Shown here: positions 9,001 to 16,213 of the stretch, in pieces
Layout: each line of letters starts with the position of its first letter
Position numbering within the stretch: position 1 is the stretch's first letter
DNA from: Streptomyces rubiginosohelvolus
GTDB lineage: Bacteria > Actinomycetota > Actinomycetes > Streptomycetales > Streptomycetaceae
Direction of reading: 5' to 3'
Assembly: GCF_014649875.1 (NCBI RefSeq)
Contig: NZ_BMTW01000014.1
Location: 124,001 to 188,000, forward strand
Length of the DNA: 64,000 bases
Notes under the pieces: generated by a model
Seen by the model: the letters and a program-made list of their open reading frames with translations, nothing else
Database searches by the model: none
What the model was told of the DNA's origin: nothing
Made by a program: the position numbers and the translations under genes

Positions 9001-9223
9001 AGCGGGGGAAGACGTCCTTGAAGACGCGGGCCTCGATGTGGTGGGCGCCCGGCATGCCGTTGGCGGTGGGCGGGCCCTCGTAGAAGACCCACTCGGGGCG
9101 GCCCTCGGACTGGTCGAGGCTCTTGGCGAAGACCTTGTTCTCCCGCCAGAAGTCGAGCACGGCGTGCTCCAGCGCGGGCAGGTCGACCTGGGCGGGTACC
9201 TGGCGGTACTGCGGCGATGTCAT
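6080..9223 (-). CDS. ileS: Isoleucyl-tRNA synthetase, eukaryote-like type 2, with GAHH signature
   Basis: Charges tRNA-Ile. The 1047-residue length and motif set fit the eukaryote-like IleRS2 class. The class I signature appears as PPTANGMPGAHH, with GAHH at residues 59-62 instead of H-x-G-H. The second signature is KMSKH in EDGRKMSKHLGN. The CP1 editing domain shows TTTPWT, and cysteine pairs CPRCG and CWRCH fit zinc sites. I start at ATG 9223 because GGAGGAAG lies about nine bases before it; an open extension to 9253 runs into the leader and is not needed. A T-box leader precedes the gene and a terminator follows it. IleRS2 enzymes are generally mupirocin-resistant. Confidence 0.95.
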   Translation of the reverse strand: MTSPQYRQVPAQVDLPALEHAVLDFWRENKVFAKSLDQSEGRPEWVFYEGPPTANGMPGAHHIEARVFKDVFPRFRTMQGYHVGRKAGWDCHGLPVELAVEKELGFNGKKDIEAFGIAEFNAKCRDSVTRHTDAFAELTTRMGYWVDLDDAYRTMDPEYVDSVWWSLKEIFNKDLLVQDHRVAPWCPRCGTGLSDHELAQGYETVVDPSVFVRFPLTSGPLAGEAALLVWTTTPWTLVSNTAVAAHPEVRYVVATDGEEKLVVAEPLVEKALGEGWEVTGQSFTGAEMERWAYERPFTLVDFPAEAHYVVNAEYVTTEDGTGLVHQSPAFGADDLQVCRAYGLPVVNPVRPDGTFEEDLPLVGGVFFKKADEALTADLDARGKLFRHVPYEHSYPHCWRCHTALLYYAQPSWYIRTTAIKDRLLEENEKTNWFPDSVKNGRFGDWLNNNVDWALSRNRYWGTPLPIWRCEDDHLTCVGSRAELTELTGRDQSSLDPHRPFIDEITFTCTHENCQLEAYRVPEVIDAWYDSGSMPFAQWGYPYKNKEIFESRYPAQFISEAIDQTRGWFYTMMAVGTLVFDKSSYENVVCLGHILAEDGRKMSKHLGNILQPIPLMDQHGADAVRWFMAAGGSPWAARRVGHGTIQEVVRKTLLTYWNTVAFQALYARTSSWAPSAADPAPADRTVLDRWLLSELNALVDQMTVAMESYDTQRAGKLLSAFVDDLSNWYVRRSRRRFWQGDKAALRTLHEVVETVTRLMAPLVPFITERVWQDLITPVTPDAPESVHLASWPKAEVSAIDPTLSSQMALVRRLVELGRATRAESGVKTRQPLSRALVAAAGFDALSPELRAQITEELNVTSLASLSEVGGSLVDTTAKANFRALGKRFGKGVQAVAKAVANADAAALSLALREGTASVEVEGERITLSPDEVIITETPREGWSVASDSGATVALDLEITPELRRAGLARDAIRLIQEARKNSGLDVADRIAVRWTTTSPATAEALTEHAPLISEEVLAVDYAEGEADETYGTPFEDEGLGLTFRLRKR

Positions 9224-9231
9224 GTGCGGCT

Positions 9232-9500
9232 TCCTCCGGCGGATGTCTTCCACTTCCGTCGGAGGGACGAGAGCGTCTCGGCTCCCGCGGTACCACCCTC
9301 CTTGGCCCCGGGCGCAGCCCGTGGCCCCCTCATTGGGGTCGCGATGCCGGGTCTAGTGGCCTGGGTGCCCGTGGGAGTGGCCCACGTGTCCAAGGCGTTC
9401 TTCCGGCGGCTCAGGGGTGATCTTCACATCGCGCTCGCCCCCGGGCTCCCACCGTCCCCGGGTCGCTGCTGGCTGCGTACGGCGCTACTCGTCCCGTCGA
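9232..9500 (-). promoter_or_regulatory. T-box leader of ileS, probably translational
   Basis: On the minus strand the canonical T-box GGTGGTACCGCGG is at 9285-9297, about 60 nt before the ileS start. Upstream is a stem I-like region with the context GTGAAGATCACC, in which ATC at 9419-9421 is the candidate isoleucine specifier codon. The ribosome binding site CGGAGG (9233-9238) can pair with CCTCCG (9260-9265), which would hide it when uncharged tRNA-Ile is absent. There is no U-tract terminator. Actinobacterial ileS T-boxes are known to control translation initiation. The outer boundary is approximate. Confidence 0.85.
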
Positions 9501-9787
9501 TGCCTCTCGCTGGGGCCAGTGTACGGGCCCGTACGGGCGACGGCCGACCGGTTTATCGGGGGCGCGGGGGCGTGACCCGAGTGGCGGGACGGGGTAGAAG
9601 CACTTCCCGGCGGGGCGCGGGGGCCGGATTACCGGGCGGGGAGCTGGGAACAACGGAGGCAGGCGCGCCACGACCGGACACGGGGGAGGGGAGAGGGCGG
9701 CGTGCCCCGTTGCCGCGGGGCTGGAGTCGATTTATCGTCCCAGCACGACTCGCGAGCAAGATCACAATATGTGAAGGGGCCGCGGCC

Positions 9788-10453
9788 ATGGTGGCGAAGA
9801 AGGCAGCGAAGAAGACGGTGAAGAAGGCCGCCGCCAAGAAGACCGCGGCCAAGAAGGCGGCGGCCGGCGACAAGCCCGCCGCCAAGAAGAGCACCGCCAA
9901 GAAGACCGCGAAAACGGCCGCACCGGCGGCCACGGAGGCGGCCCGGGCCGCCGAGCAGACGGGAGCCCCCACGGTGGTAGCCAAGAAGAGCGCGAGTCGT
10001 CCCGCAGCAGGCGCACAGGCCACGGCCCCCGTGCCGCCCGCCCGTGCCGCCGCCCCGGACGAGCTGGCCGTCCGGCCCGGGGAGGACCCCTGGACGCCCG
10101 AGGAGGTCACCGAGGCCCGCACCGTGCTGACCAGCGAGATCCTGCGGCTCCGCAGTGAGCTGGAGGCCTCCGGCGCGGCCCTCGCCGGGCTGATGCGGGA
10201 CTCCGGCGACGGCGCGGGCGACGACGAGGCCGACACCGGCACCAAGAACATCACCCGCGAGCACGAGCTGTCGCTCGCCGCCAACGCCCAGGAGATGCTG
10301 GAGCAGACCGAGCGGGCCCTCGCCCGGCTGGAGGCGGGGACGTACGGGCTCTGCGAGATCTGCGGCAAGCCGATCGGCAAGGCGCGCATGCAGGCATTCC
10401 CCCGGGCCACCCTGTGCGTCGAGGACAAGCAGAAGCAGGAGCGGCGCGGCTGA
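9788..10453 (+). CDS. TraR/DksA-family zinc-finger protein with Lys/Ala-rich N-terminal tail
   Basis: 221 residues. Residues 1-85 are a histone H1-like tail of AAKKTAKK-type repeats, likely DNA- or RNA-binding. About 100-185 is the helical DksA-like part. The C-terminal finger is CEICGKPIGKARMQAFPRATLC (C189, C192, C210). The position where a C4 finger has its fourth cysteine reads CVED, so D213 takes its place. Relatives bind RNA polymerase or the secondary channel; here the role is inferred. ATG 9788 is preceded by AAGGGGCC. The frame is open far upstream, but that is only antisense of ileS. About 280 bp of non-coding DNA between the ileS leader and this start must hold both promoters. Confidence 0.85.
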   Translation: MVAKKAAKKTVKKAAAKKTAAKKAAAGDKPAAKKSTAKKTAKTAAPAATEAARAAEQTGAPTVVAKKSASRPAAGAQATAPVPPARAAAPDELAVRPGEDPWTPEEVTEARTVLTSEILRLRSELEASGAALAGLMRDSGDGAGDDEADTGTKNITREHELSLAANAQEMLEQTERALARLEAGTYGLCEICGKPIGKARMQAFPRATLCVEDKQKQERRG

Positions 10454-10512
10454 TCCGCACAGGTGTGTCGTACCCTCATCCGAAGGCAGGCACCTAGGGT
10501 TGAGGGACTTAC

Positions 10513-11103
10513 GTGGCAGAGGCGGAGCGCATCATCGGTACGCCGGACAATCCCGAGGCCGAGGGCACGGACGAAGGCGGCAGCACGTCCGCCGACGCCG
10601 CCGTCAACGCGGGCCGGGGCAAGCGGAAAGTCCTCGTTCTCCTGAGCGTGGCCGTCGTGGCCTATCTGCTCGACCTGGTCACGAAGATGATCGTGGTCGC
10701 CAAGCTGGAGCACCAGCCGCCGATCGACATCATCGGCGACTGGCTGCAGTTCCGGGCGATCCGGAACGCGGGCGCCGCGTTCGGGTTCGGCGAGGCGTTC
10801 ACCGTGATCTTCACCATCATCGCCGCCGGCGTCATCGTGGTGATCATCCGGCTGGCCCGCAAGCTCTACAGCCTGCCGTGGGCCATCGCCCTGGGTCTTC
10901 TCCTGGGCGGTGCGCTCGGCAACCTCACCGACCGGCTCTTCCGGGCGCCCGGCGTGTTCGAGGGCGCGGTGGTCGACTTCATCGCCCCCAAGCACTTCGC
11001 CGTCTTCAACCTCGCCGACTCCGCCATCGTCTGCGGCGGCATCCTCATCGTGATCCTGTCCTTCAAGGGCCTGGACCCCGACGGGACCGTCCACAAGGAC
11101 TGA
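10513..11103 (+). CDS. lspA: Lipoprotein signal peptidase II
   Basis: 196-residue membrane aspartyl protease that cleaves the signal peptide from diacylglyceryl-modified prolipoproteins, the step after Lgt (encoded at 54665). After a hydrophilic 38-residue N-terminal extension there are four membrane helices. The conserved motifs are NAGAAFGF, GNLTDRLFR and VFNLADSAI, which carry the two catalytic aspartates. GTG 10513 follows a TAGGGT hexamer (10495-10500) that may be the -10 element and a GAGGGA. It lies 59 bp after the DksA-like gene and 61 bp before the pseudouridine synthase. Confidence 0.95.
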   Translation: MAEAERIIGTPDNPEAEGTDEGGSTSADAAVNAGRGKRKVLVLLSVAVVAYLLDLVTKMIVVAKLEHQPPIDIIGDWLQFRAIRNAGAAFGFGEAFTVIFTIIAAGVIVVIIRLARKLYSLPWAIALGLLLGGALGNLTDRLFRAPGVFEGAVVDFIAPKHFAVFNLADSAIVCGGILIVILSFKGLDPDGTVHKD

Positions 11104-11130
11104 CCGGGCTGCAAGGACTGACCGGGCTGC
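11095..11130 (+). repeat. 18-bp tandem duplication across the lspA stop codon
   Basis: The 18-mer AAGGACTGACCGGGCTGC occurs twice back to back (11095-11112 and 11113-11130). The first copy contains the lspA stop, so the duplication lies mostly outside the gene. Confidence 0.8.
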
Positions 11131-11152
11131 GCGGGGAGCGGGCCGCGCAAGG

Positions 11153-11158
11153 CATACT
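11153..11158 (+). promoter_or_regulatory. Candidate -10 hexamer of the RluD-type gene
   Basis: CATACT ends six nucleotides before the GTG start, which places the transcription start at the start codon. No Shine-Dalgarno sequence is seen. Confidence 0.45.
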
Positions 11159-11164
11159 CGACTG

Positions 11165-12106
11165 GTGAGTACGCACCCCGAGATCCGCACCCTGCCCGTA
11201 CCGGACGGCCTGGAGGGCGAGCGCGTCGACGCCGCCATCTCCCGGATGTTCGGTTTCTCCCGCACCAAGGCCGCCGAGCTGGCCGCCGCCGGGAAGGTCC
11301 AGGTGGACGGTTCGGTGGCCGGGAAGTCCGAGCGGGTCCACGGCGGTGCCTGGCTGGAGGTCGAGATGCCGGGGGCGCCCGCTCCCGTCCAGATCGTCGC
11401 CGAGCCCGTCGAGGGCATGGAGATCGTCCATGATGACGACGACATCGTCGTCATCATGAAGCCGGTCGGCGTCGCCGCCCACCCCAGCCCCGGCTGGACC
11501 GGCACCACCGTCATCGGCGGCCTCGCCGCCGCCGGCTACCGGATCTCGACGTCCGGCGCAGCCGAGCGCCAGGGCATCGTGCACCGCCTCGACGTCGGCA
11601 CCTCCGGCCTGATGGTCGTCGCCAAGTCCGAGCGGGCCTACACCCTGCTCAAGGCCCAGTTCCGCGACCGGGTCGTCGACAAGAAGTACCACGCCCTCGT
11701 CCAGGGCCACCCGGACCCGATGAGCGGCACCATCGACGCCCCCATCGGCCGCCACCCCAACCACGACTACAAGTGGGCGGTCACCGCCGAGGGCAAGCCG
11801 TCGGTGACCCACTACGACCTGATCGAGGCCTACCGCGCCGCCAGTCTCCTCGACATCAAGCTGGAGACCGGCCGCACCCACCAGATCCGGGTCCACATGT
11901 CCGCCCACCGCCACCCCTGTGTCGGCGACCTCACCTACGGCGCCGACCCGACGCTGGCCAAGCGCCTGGGGCTGACCCGGCAGTGGCTGCACGCCGTCCG
12001 CCTGGGCTTCGAGCACCCGGCCGACGGGAGCTGGGTGGAGTTCTCCAGCGGCTACCCGGCCGACCTCCAGCACGCCCTCGACACCATCTCCGCGGAGAGC
12101 CAGTGA
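11165..12106 (+). CDS. RluA/RluD-family 23S rRNA pseudouridine synthase
   Basis: 313 residues. An N-terminal S4 RNA-binding domain (about 15-75, with SRTKAAELAAAGKVQVDG) is followed by the RluA catalytic domain. The catalytic aspartate is D143 in GIVHRLDVGTSGL, and RTHQIRVHMSAHRHP is the conserved RNA-contact block. The lspA-rluD order is conserved across many bacteria. The -10-like CATACT (11153-11158) ends six bases before the GTG, so the transcript is probably leaderless. The exact uridines modified cannot be told from sequence. Confidence 0.92.
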   Translation: MSTHPEIRTLPVPDGLEGERVDAAISRMFGFSRTKAAELAAAGKVQVDGSVAGKSERVHGGAWLEVEMPGAPAPVQIVAEPVEGMEIVHDDDDIVVIMKPVGVAAHPSPGWTGTTVIGGLAAAGYRISTSGAAERQGIVHRLDVGTSGLMVVAKSERAYTLLKAQFRDRVVDKKYHALVQGHPDPMSGTIDAPIGRHPNHDYKWAVTAEGKPSVTHYDLIEAYRAASLLDIKLETGRTHQIRVHMSAHRHPCVGDLTYGADPTLAKRLGLTRQWLHAVRLGFEHPADGSWVEFSSGYPADLQHALDTISAESQ

Positions 12107-12588
12107 CCGCCGGGCCCACCCCGTACAGCACGCGCCGGGCCATTGAGGAGAGCGACCTCCAGGCCTGCTTCCAGGTCCGCAAGGACGTCTTCGTCGGCGA
12201 GCAGAACGTGCCCGAGGAGCTGGAGTACGACGCCTACGACGCGACCGCCGTGCATGTCCTGGCCGTCGCGGCGGACGGCACCGCGCTCGGCACCGGACGG
12301 CTGCTGTACGGCGCGGACGCGGCCGGGAAGACCGGCGGCGACCTCACCGCCGGCTCGCTCGGCCGGCTCGCCGTGAGCCGCGAGGCCCGCGGCCTCGGCG
12401 TCGGCGCCGCCCTCGTCCGGGCCATCGAGGACGAGGCGCGCACGCTCGGCCTCGCCGCCGTCGACCTGCACGCCCAGACCCACGCCCTCGGCTTCTACGA
12501 GCGGCTCGGCTATGTCGCGTACGGCCCCGAGTTCCCCGACGCGGGCATGCCGCACCGGGCCATGCGGCGGGAGATCCGCCCGGCCTGA
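12103..12588 (+). CDS. GNAT family N-acetyltransferase (ElaA-like)
   Basis: 161 residues of one GNAT domain. Motif A is visible as LGRLAVSREARGLGVGAALV, where the R/Q-x-x-G-x-G/A loop binds acetyl-CoA; motif B covers HAQTHALGFYERLGY. RKDVFVGEQNVPEELEYD near the N-terminus is typical of ElaA/YjcF-type members. GTG 12103 overlaps the stop of the pseudouridine synthase gene by four bases, so expression is coupled. The substrate is unknown. Confidence 0.85.
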   Translation: MTAGPTPYSTRRAIEESDLQACFQVRKDVFVGEQNVPEELEYDAYDATAVHVLAVAADGTALGTGRLLYGADAAGKTGGDLTAGSLGRLAVSREARGLGVGAALVRAIEDEARTLGLAAVDLHAQTHALGFYERLGYVAYGPEFPDAGMPHRAMRREIRPA

Positions 12589-12719
12589 GCGCCGGAAACC
12601 GGGGGGATCGGCCGGGTCCCGGGGGGTATCTGCGGAAACGCGCACCCCGCGTGGCAGGGTGGAAGCCCTGTTCGGCCGCTCGTGACCTGCCGGACCCGCA
12701 CGCTCCGGAAGGCCCCTCC

Positions 12720-14306
12720 GTGGAACAGATGGCCCTGCTGCTCCTGCTGCTGCTCGGAGCCGTGGTCACGGTGCCGCTCGGCGACCGGCTGGGGCTGCCC
12801 GCGCCGGTGCTGATGACGCTCGCGGGCATCGCGATGGCGTTCACGCCGTTCGTCCCGAACGTCGACATCCCGCCGGAGATCATCCTCCCCGCGCTGCTTC
12901 CGCCGCTGCTCTACGCCACCGTCCAGCGCACCTCCTGGCGGCAGTTCGCCGCCAACAAACGCCCGATCTTCCTGCTGGCCGTGGCCCTCGTCTTCGTCAC
13001 CACGGCCGCCGTCGCCGCGGTCGCCAACTCGATCGTGCCGGGGCTGCCGATCGCCGCCGCCGTCGCGCTCGGCGCGCTCGTCGCCCCGCCCGACCCGGTC
13101 GCGGCGACGGCCGTCGCGGGCTCGGTGGGGCTGCCGCGCCGGCTGGTGTCGATCCTGGAGGGCGAGGGGCTCTTCAACGACGTGACCGCCATCGTGCTCT
13201 ACCACGTGGCCATCGCCGCCGCCGTCAGCGGCACCTTCTCGCTCCCCGAGGCCTTCGGGCTGCTGATCCTCTCCGCCGTCGTCGCGGTCGCCGTCGGCCT
13301 CGCGCTCGGCTGGCTCACCATCAAGCTGATGAACCTGCTAGGCGACGCCACGCTCCAGGTCGGACTGACCCTGCTGGTGCCCTTCGTCGCCTACGTCCTC
13401 GCGGAGGAGCTGGAGGGCTCCGGCGTGCTGGCCGTCCTGACCGTCGCGCTCTTCCTCGCCGAGCACACCGCCGACGCCGACGACGTGCTGGGCCGCCTCA
13501 CCGGACGTACCTTCTGGGACATCGTCGACACCCTCGTCACCGGCGTCGCCTTCGGGCTGATCGGGCTGGAACTTCACACCGTGTTCGGCACCGCCGACGG
13601 CCACGCCCTGGAGATGGTCGGCTGGGGGCTCGCGATCGTCGCCGTCGTCGTCGGCGTACGGCTGCTGTGGCTGCTGCCCGCGACCTGGCTGGCCAAGCGG
13701 CTCCACACCCGGCGGGACGTCAGCGAGGAGATCCCGACCAGCTGGCGGGAGACCGTCGTGATGTGGTGGGCCGGGATGCGCGGGGTGGCCTCCGTCGCCC
13801 TGGCGCTGGCGATCCCGCTGGAGACCGACGGCGGGCAGCCCTTCCCCGGCCGCGAGGAGATCATCTTCATCGCGTTCGCCGTGATCATGGCCACCCTGGT
13901 CTTCCAGGGACTCACCCTCCCCTGGCTGGTGCGGAAGCTGAAGGTCCGGGCCGACACAGCCGCCGAGGAGGCCCTGGAGCGGGACCTCGCGATCCGGGCC
14001 GCCAAGGCCGCCAAGTACCGGCTCAAGGAGATCCAGGAGGTCGAGGAGTTCCCCGAGGAGGTCGTGGAGCGGCTCCAGCGCGCCGCGTACGACATCGGCG
14101 CCCGGATCAGCCCCGACATGATCGACGAGGAGCGGCGCGAGGCCTACGCCCAGCGGGCGAAACGCTTCAAGGCGATCAGCCGGGTCCAGCGCGAGATGAT
14201 GTCGGCCGCCCGCCACGAGGTGCTCTCCGCGCGCAGCGAACCCGGCTCCGACCCGGAGGTAGTGGACCGGGTGCTGCGGTATCTGGACTTCCGCTCCCTG
14301 CGGTGA
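12720..14306 (+). CDS. Na+/H+ antiporter of the CPA1 family
   Basis: 528-residue transporter with about 12 membrane helices in residues 1-410 and a soluble charged tail of about 110 residues. The ion-binding region has D125 in APPDPVAATAVAG and the N-D pair at 153-154 in EGEGLFNDVTAIVLY. The block WWAGMRGVASVALALAIP is typical of the bacterial NhaP/YjcE branch. The tail begins with RADTAAEEALERDL and is helical. GTG 12720 is the likely start; ATG 12729 is an alternative. It ends 26 bp from a convergent MscS gene. The ion, Na+ or K+, is not determined by the sequence. Confidence 0.88.
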   Translation: MEQMALLLLLLLGAVVTVPLGDRLGLPAPVLMTLAGIAMAFTPFVPNVDIPPEIILPALLPPLLYATVQRTSWRQFAANKRPIFLLAVALVFVTTAAVAAVANSIVPGLPIAAAVALGALVAPPDPVAATAVAGSVGLPRRLVSILEGEGLFNDVTAIVLYHVAIAAAVSGTFSLPEAFGLLILSAVVAVAVGLALGWLTIKLMNLLGDATLQVGLTLLVPFVAYVLAEELEGSGVLAVLTVALFLAEHTADADDVLGRLTGRTFWDIVDTLVTGVAFGLIGLELHTVFGTADGHALEMVGWGLAIVAVVVGVRLLWLLPATWLAKRLHTRRDVSEEIPTSWRETVVMWWAGMRGVASVALALAIPLETDGGQPFPGREEIIFIAFAVIMATLVFQGLTLPWLVRKLKVRADTAAEEALERDLAIRAAKAAKYRLKEIQEVEEFPEEVVERLQRAAYDIGARISPDMIDEERREAYAQRAKRFKAISRVQREMMSAARHEVLSARSEPGSDPEVVDRVLRYLDFRSLR

Positions 14307-14332
14307 GCAGGTGAGCCGCCGGGTCGCCGTTC

Positions 14333-15487
14333 TCAGCCGCGGCCCGTGCGCGGGGCCTTGGCGTCGTCCCGGTCGGCGGGCGGCGCCGATCCGTTGCGGC
14401 CCGCCCGGCCCGCCCTCGCTCCCGTCAGCTCCGCCCACTGCTCGCCCGGCGGCAGCGCGGCGGGCGCGGTGGCGATCCGCGGCAGCGCGTACGGATGGTG
14501 GTCGCGCAGCCAGCCGATCAGCTGCTCGCGCACCGCGCAGCGCACCGTCCAGATGTCGTCCGCGTCCTTCGCCGTGACCACGGCCCGTACCTGGATCGTG
14601 GACGGCGTCGTGTCCGTGACCGCCAGCGACCAGTCGCGGCCGTCCCAGGCCGCGATGTCACCGAGGATCTCCCGCAGCTTCTCCCGCATCGCGGCCACCG
14701 GCGCGGAGTGGTCGAGGTGGAAGAAGACCGTGCCGGTCATCTGCACCCCGCCGCGCGACCAGTTCTCGAACGGCTGGCTGGTGAAGTACGAGACCGGCAT
14801 CGTGATCCGCCGCTCGTCCCAGGTCCGTACCGCCAGGAACGTCAGGGTGATCTCGTCGATCGTGCCCCACTCGCCGTCCACCACCACGGTGTCGCCGATC
14901 CGCACCATGTCGCCGAACGCGATCTGGAGCCCGGCGAAGAGATTGCCCAGCGTCGACTGGGCGGCGACGCCCGCGACGATGCCGAGCAGACCGGCCGAGG
15001 CCAGCATCGACGTACCGACCCCTCGCATCGGGGGGAACGTCAGCAGCATCGCCGCGATCGCCACCACCGTCACGACCGCTATGACGACCCGCTGGATCAG
15101 CGTCACCTGCGTCCGGACCCGGCGGACCCGGGCGGGATCGCGGGTGCCCGTGGCGTAGCGCGAGTAGCTCGCCTCCACGACCGTCGCCGCTATCCGCACC
15201 ACGAGCCATGCCGAGGCGCCGATCAGCACCAGGGTGAGGACCTGGCCGATTCCGGCCCGGTGGTCCCGCACCCAGTCGATCTTCGTCGCGCGGTAGCTGC
15301 CGCGCAGCAGCGCCGTGATGACCACCACCTGCAAGGGAGGCCGGCAGCGCCGCAGCAGCCCCCACAACGGGGTCTCGTGGTGCCGGCTGTCGGCCCGCCG
15401 CAGCAGCACGTCGACCAGCCAGCCGATCAGCAGGGTGATCACCACGGATCCGCCGATGACGATCAGCGGGCGCAGCACGCTCTCCAT
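14333..15487 (-). CDS. Mechanosensitive ion channel, MscS family
   Basis: 384 residues. Four or five membrane segments occupy about 1-180; the pore-lining helix is followed by TLGNLFAGLQIAFGDMVRIGD, the MscS beta-domain entry. The beta domain contains DGEWGTIDEITLTFL. The end is a Pro/Ala-rich, Arg/Asp-rich tail. Such channels release solutes on hypo-osmotic shock. ATG 15487 is preceded by GGGAGGACGAGG. It is divergent from the small hydrolase gene and convergent with the antiporter. Confidence 0.88.
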   Translation of the reverse strand: MESVLRPLIVIGGSVVITLLIGWLVDVLLRRADSRHHETPLWGLLRRCRPPLQVVVITALLRGSYRATKIDWVRDHRAGIGQVLTLVLIGASAWLVVRIAATVVEASYSRYATGTRDPARVRRVRTQVTLIQRVVIAVVTVVAIAAMLLTFPPMRGVGTSMLASAGLLGIVAGVAAQSTLGNLFAGLQIAFGDMVRIGDTVVVDGEWGTIDEITLTFLAVRTWDERRITMPVSYFTSQPFENWSRGGVQMTGTVFFHLDHSAPVAAMREKLREILGDIAAWDGRDWSLAVTDTTPSTIQVRAVVTAKDADDIWTVRCAVREQLIGWLRDHHPYALPRIATAPAALPPGEQWAELTGARAGRAGRNGSAPPADRDDAKAPRTGRG

Positions 15488-15535
15488 TCCCTCGTCCTCC
15501 CAGCCGTTGAGCGGCCCTCAGAGGGTGCGAACTGG

Positions 15536-15541
15536 CACCAT
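15536..15541 (+). promoter_or_regulatory. Candidate -10 hexamer of the small hydrolase gene
   Basis: CACCAT ends seven nucleotides before ATG 15549 with no Shine-Dalgarno sequence, which suggests a leaderless transcript. Confidence 0.4.
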
Positions 15542-15548
15542 GGGGCCC

Positions 15549-16118
15549 ATGAACATCATGCTCTTCCACTCGACGTACGGGCTCACGCCCGCCGTGCACG
15601 CCGCGGCCGCGCGCCTCAAGGACGCCGGCCATGAGGTGCGCGTGCCCGATCTCTTCGAGGGGCACACCTTCGACTCGGTGGAAGAGGGCATGGCGTACAA
15701 GGAGGAGGTCGGCAAGGACGAACTGCTCAAGCGGGCCGTGCTGGCCGCCGCGCCCTACTCCGACCAGGGGCTCGTCTACGCCGGCTTCTCCCTCGGCGCG
15801 GCGACCGCGCAGACCCTGGCGCTCGGGGACGCGAAGGCCCGGGGGCTGCTGCTGTTCCACGGCACCTCGGACATCGCCGAGAACGCCACGGTGGACGAGC
15901 TTCCCGTCCAGCTGCACGTCGCGGACCCGGACCCCTTCGAGTCCCACGACTGGCTGAACAGCTGGTATCTCCAGATGCAGCGCACCGGCGCGGACGTGGA
16001 GATCTACCGCTACCCCGGGGCCGGGCACCTGTTCACCGACCCCGATCTGCACGACTACGACCAGGCGGCCGCCGAGCAGACCTGGAAGGTCGCGCTCGGC
16101 TTCCTGGCCACGCTGTAG
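15549..16118 (+). CDS. Dienelactone hydrolase family protein
   Basis: 189-residue alpha/beta hydrolase. The nucleophile elbow reads GFSLGAA with S81 where classical dienelactone hydrolase has cysteine; H160 in GAGHLF is the catalytic histidine and D126/D128 in VADPDP the likely acid. The length is right for a minimal DLH. An in-frame ATG at 15540 would add three residues. Convergent with the DsbA-like gene across a strong shared hairpin. The substrate is unknown. Confidence 0.85.
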   Translation: MNIMLFHSTYGLTPAVHAAAARLKDAGHEVRVPDLFEGHTFDSVEEGMAYKEEVGKDELLKRAVLAAAPYSDQGLVYAGFSLGAATAQTLALGDAKARGLLLFHGTSDIAENATVDELPVQLHVADPDPFESHDWLNSWYLQMQRTGADVEIYRYPGAGHLFTDPDLHDYDQAAAEQTWKVALGFLATL

Positions 16119-16145
16119 TCCGTCTTCCCGGCCACCGGTGAAACG

Positions 16146-16200
16146 CGTGGAACCCGGCGTTCCCGGGCGGTCCGACCGCCCGGAAACGCCGGGTTCCACG
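16146..16200. terminator. Bidirectional terminator between convergent genes
   Basis: A long near-perfect inverted repeat: arm 16146-16173 pairs with 16172-16200 (outer sequence CGTGGAACCCGGCG and its inverse). It lies between the stops of the hydrolase (+) and the DsbA-like gene (-) and serves both. Confidence 0.8.
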
Positions 16201-16213
16201 GAGCTGTGGGGCG

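Noticed and set aside
9762..9774. TCACAATATGTGA palindrome before the DksA-like gene, as a CRP-like site
   Set aside because: Half sites are in the reverse order and spacing for CRP, and it overlaps the ribosome binding region; too short to support.
6020..9787. Plus-strand open frame opposite ileS joined to the DksA-like gene
   Set aside because: Antisense of ileS and its leader; the real gene starts at ATG 9788.
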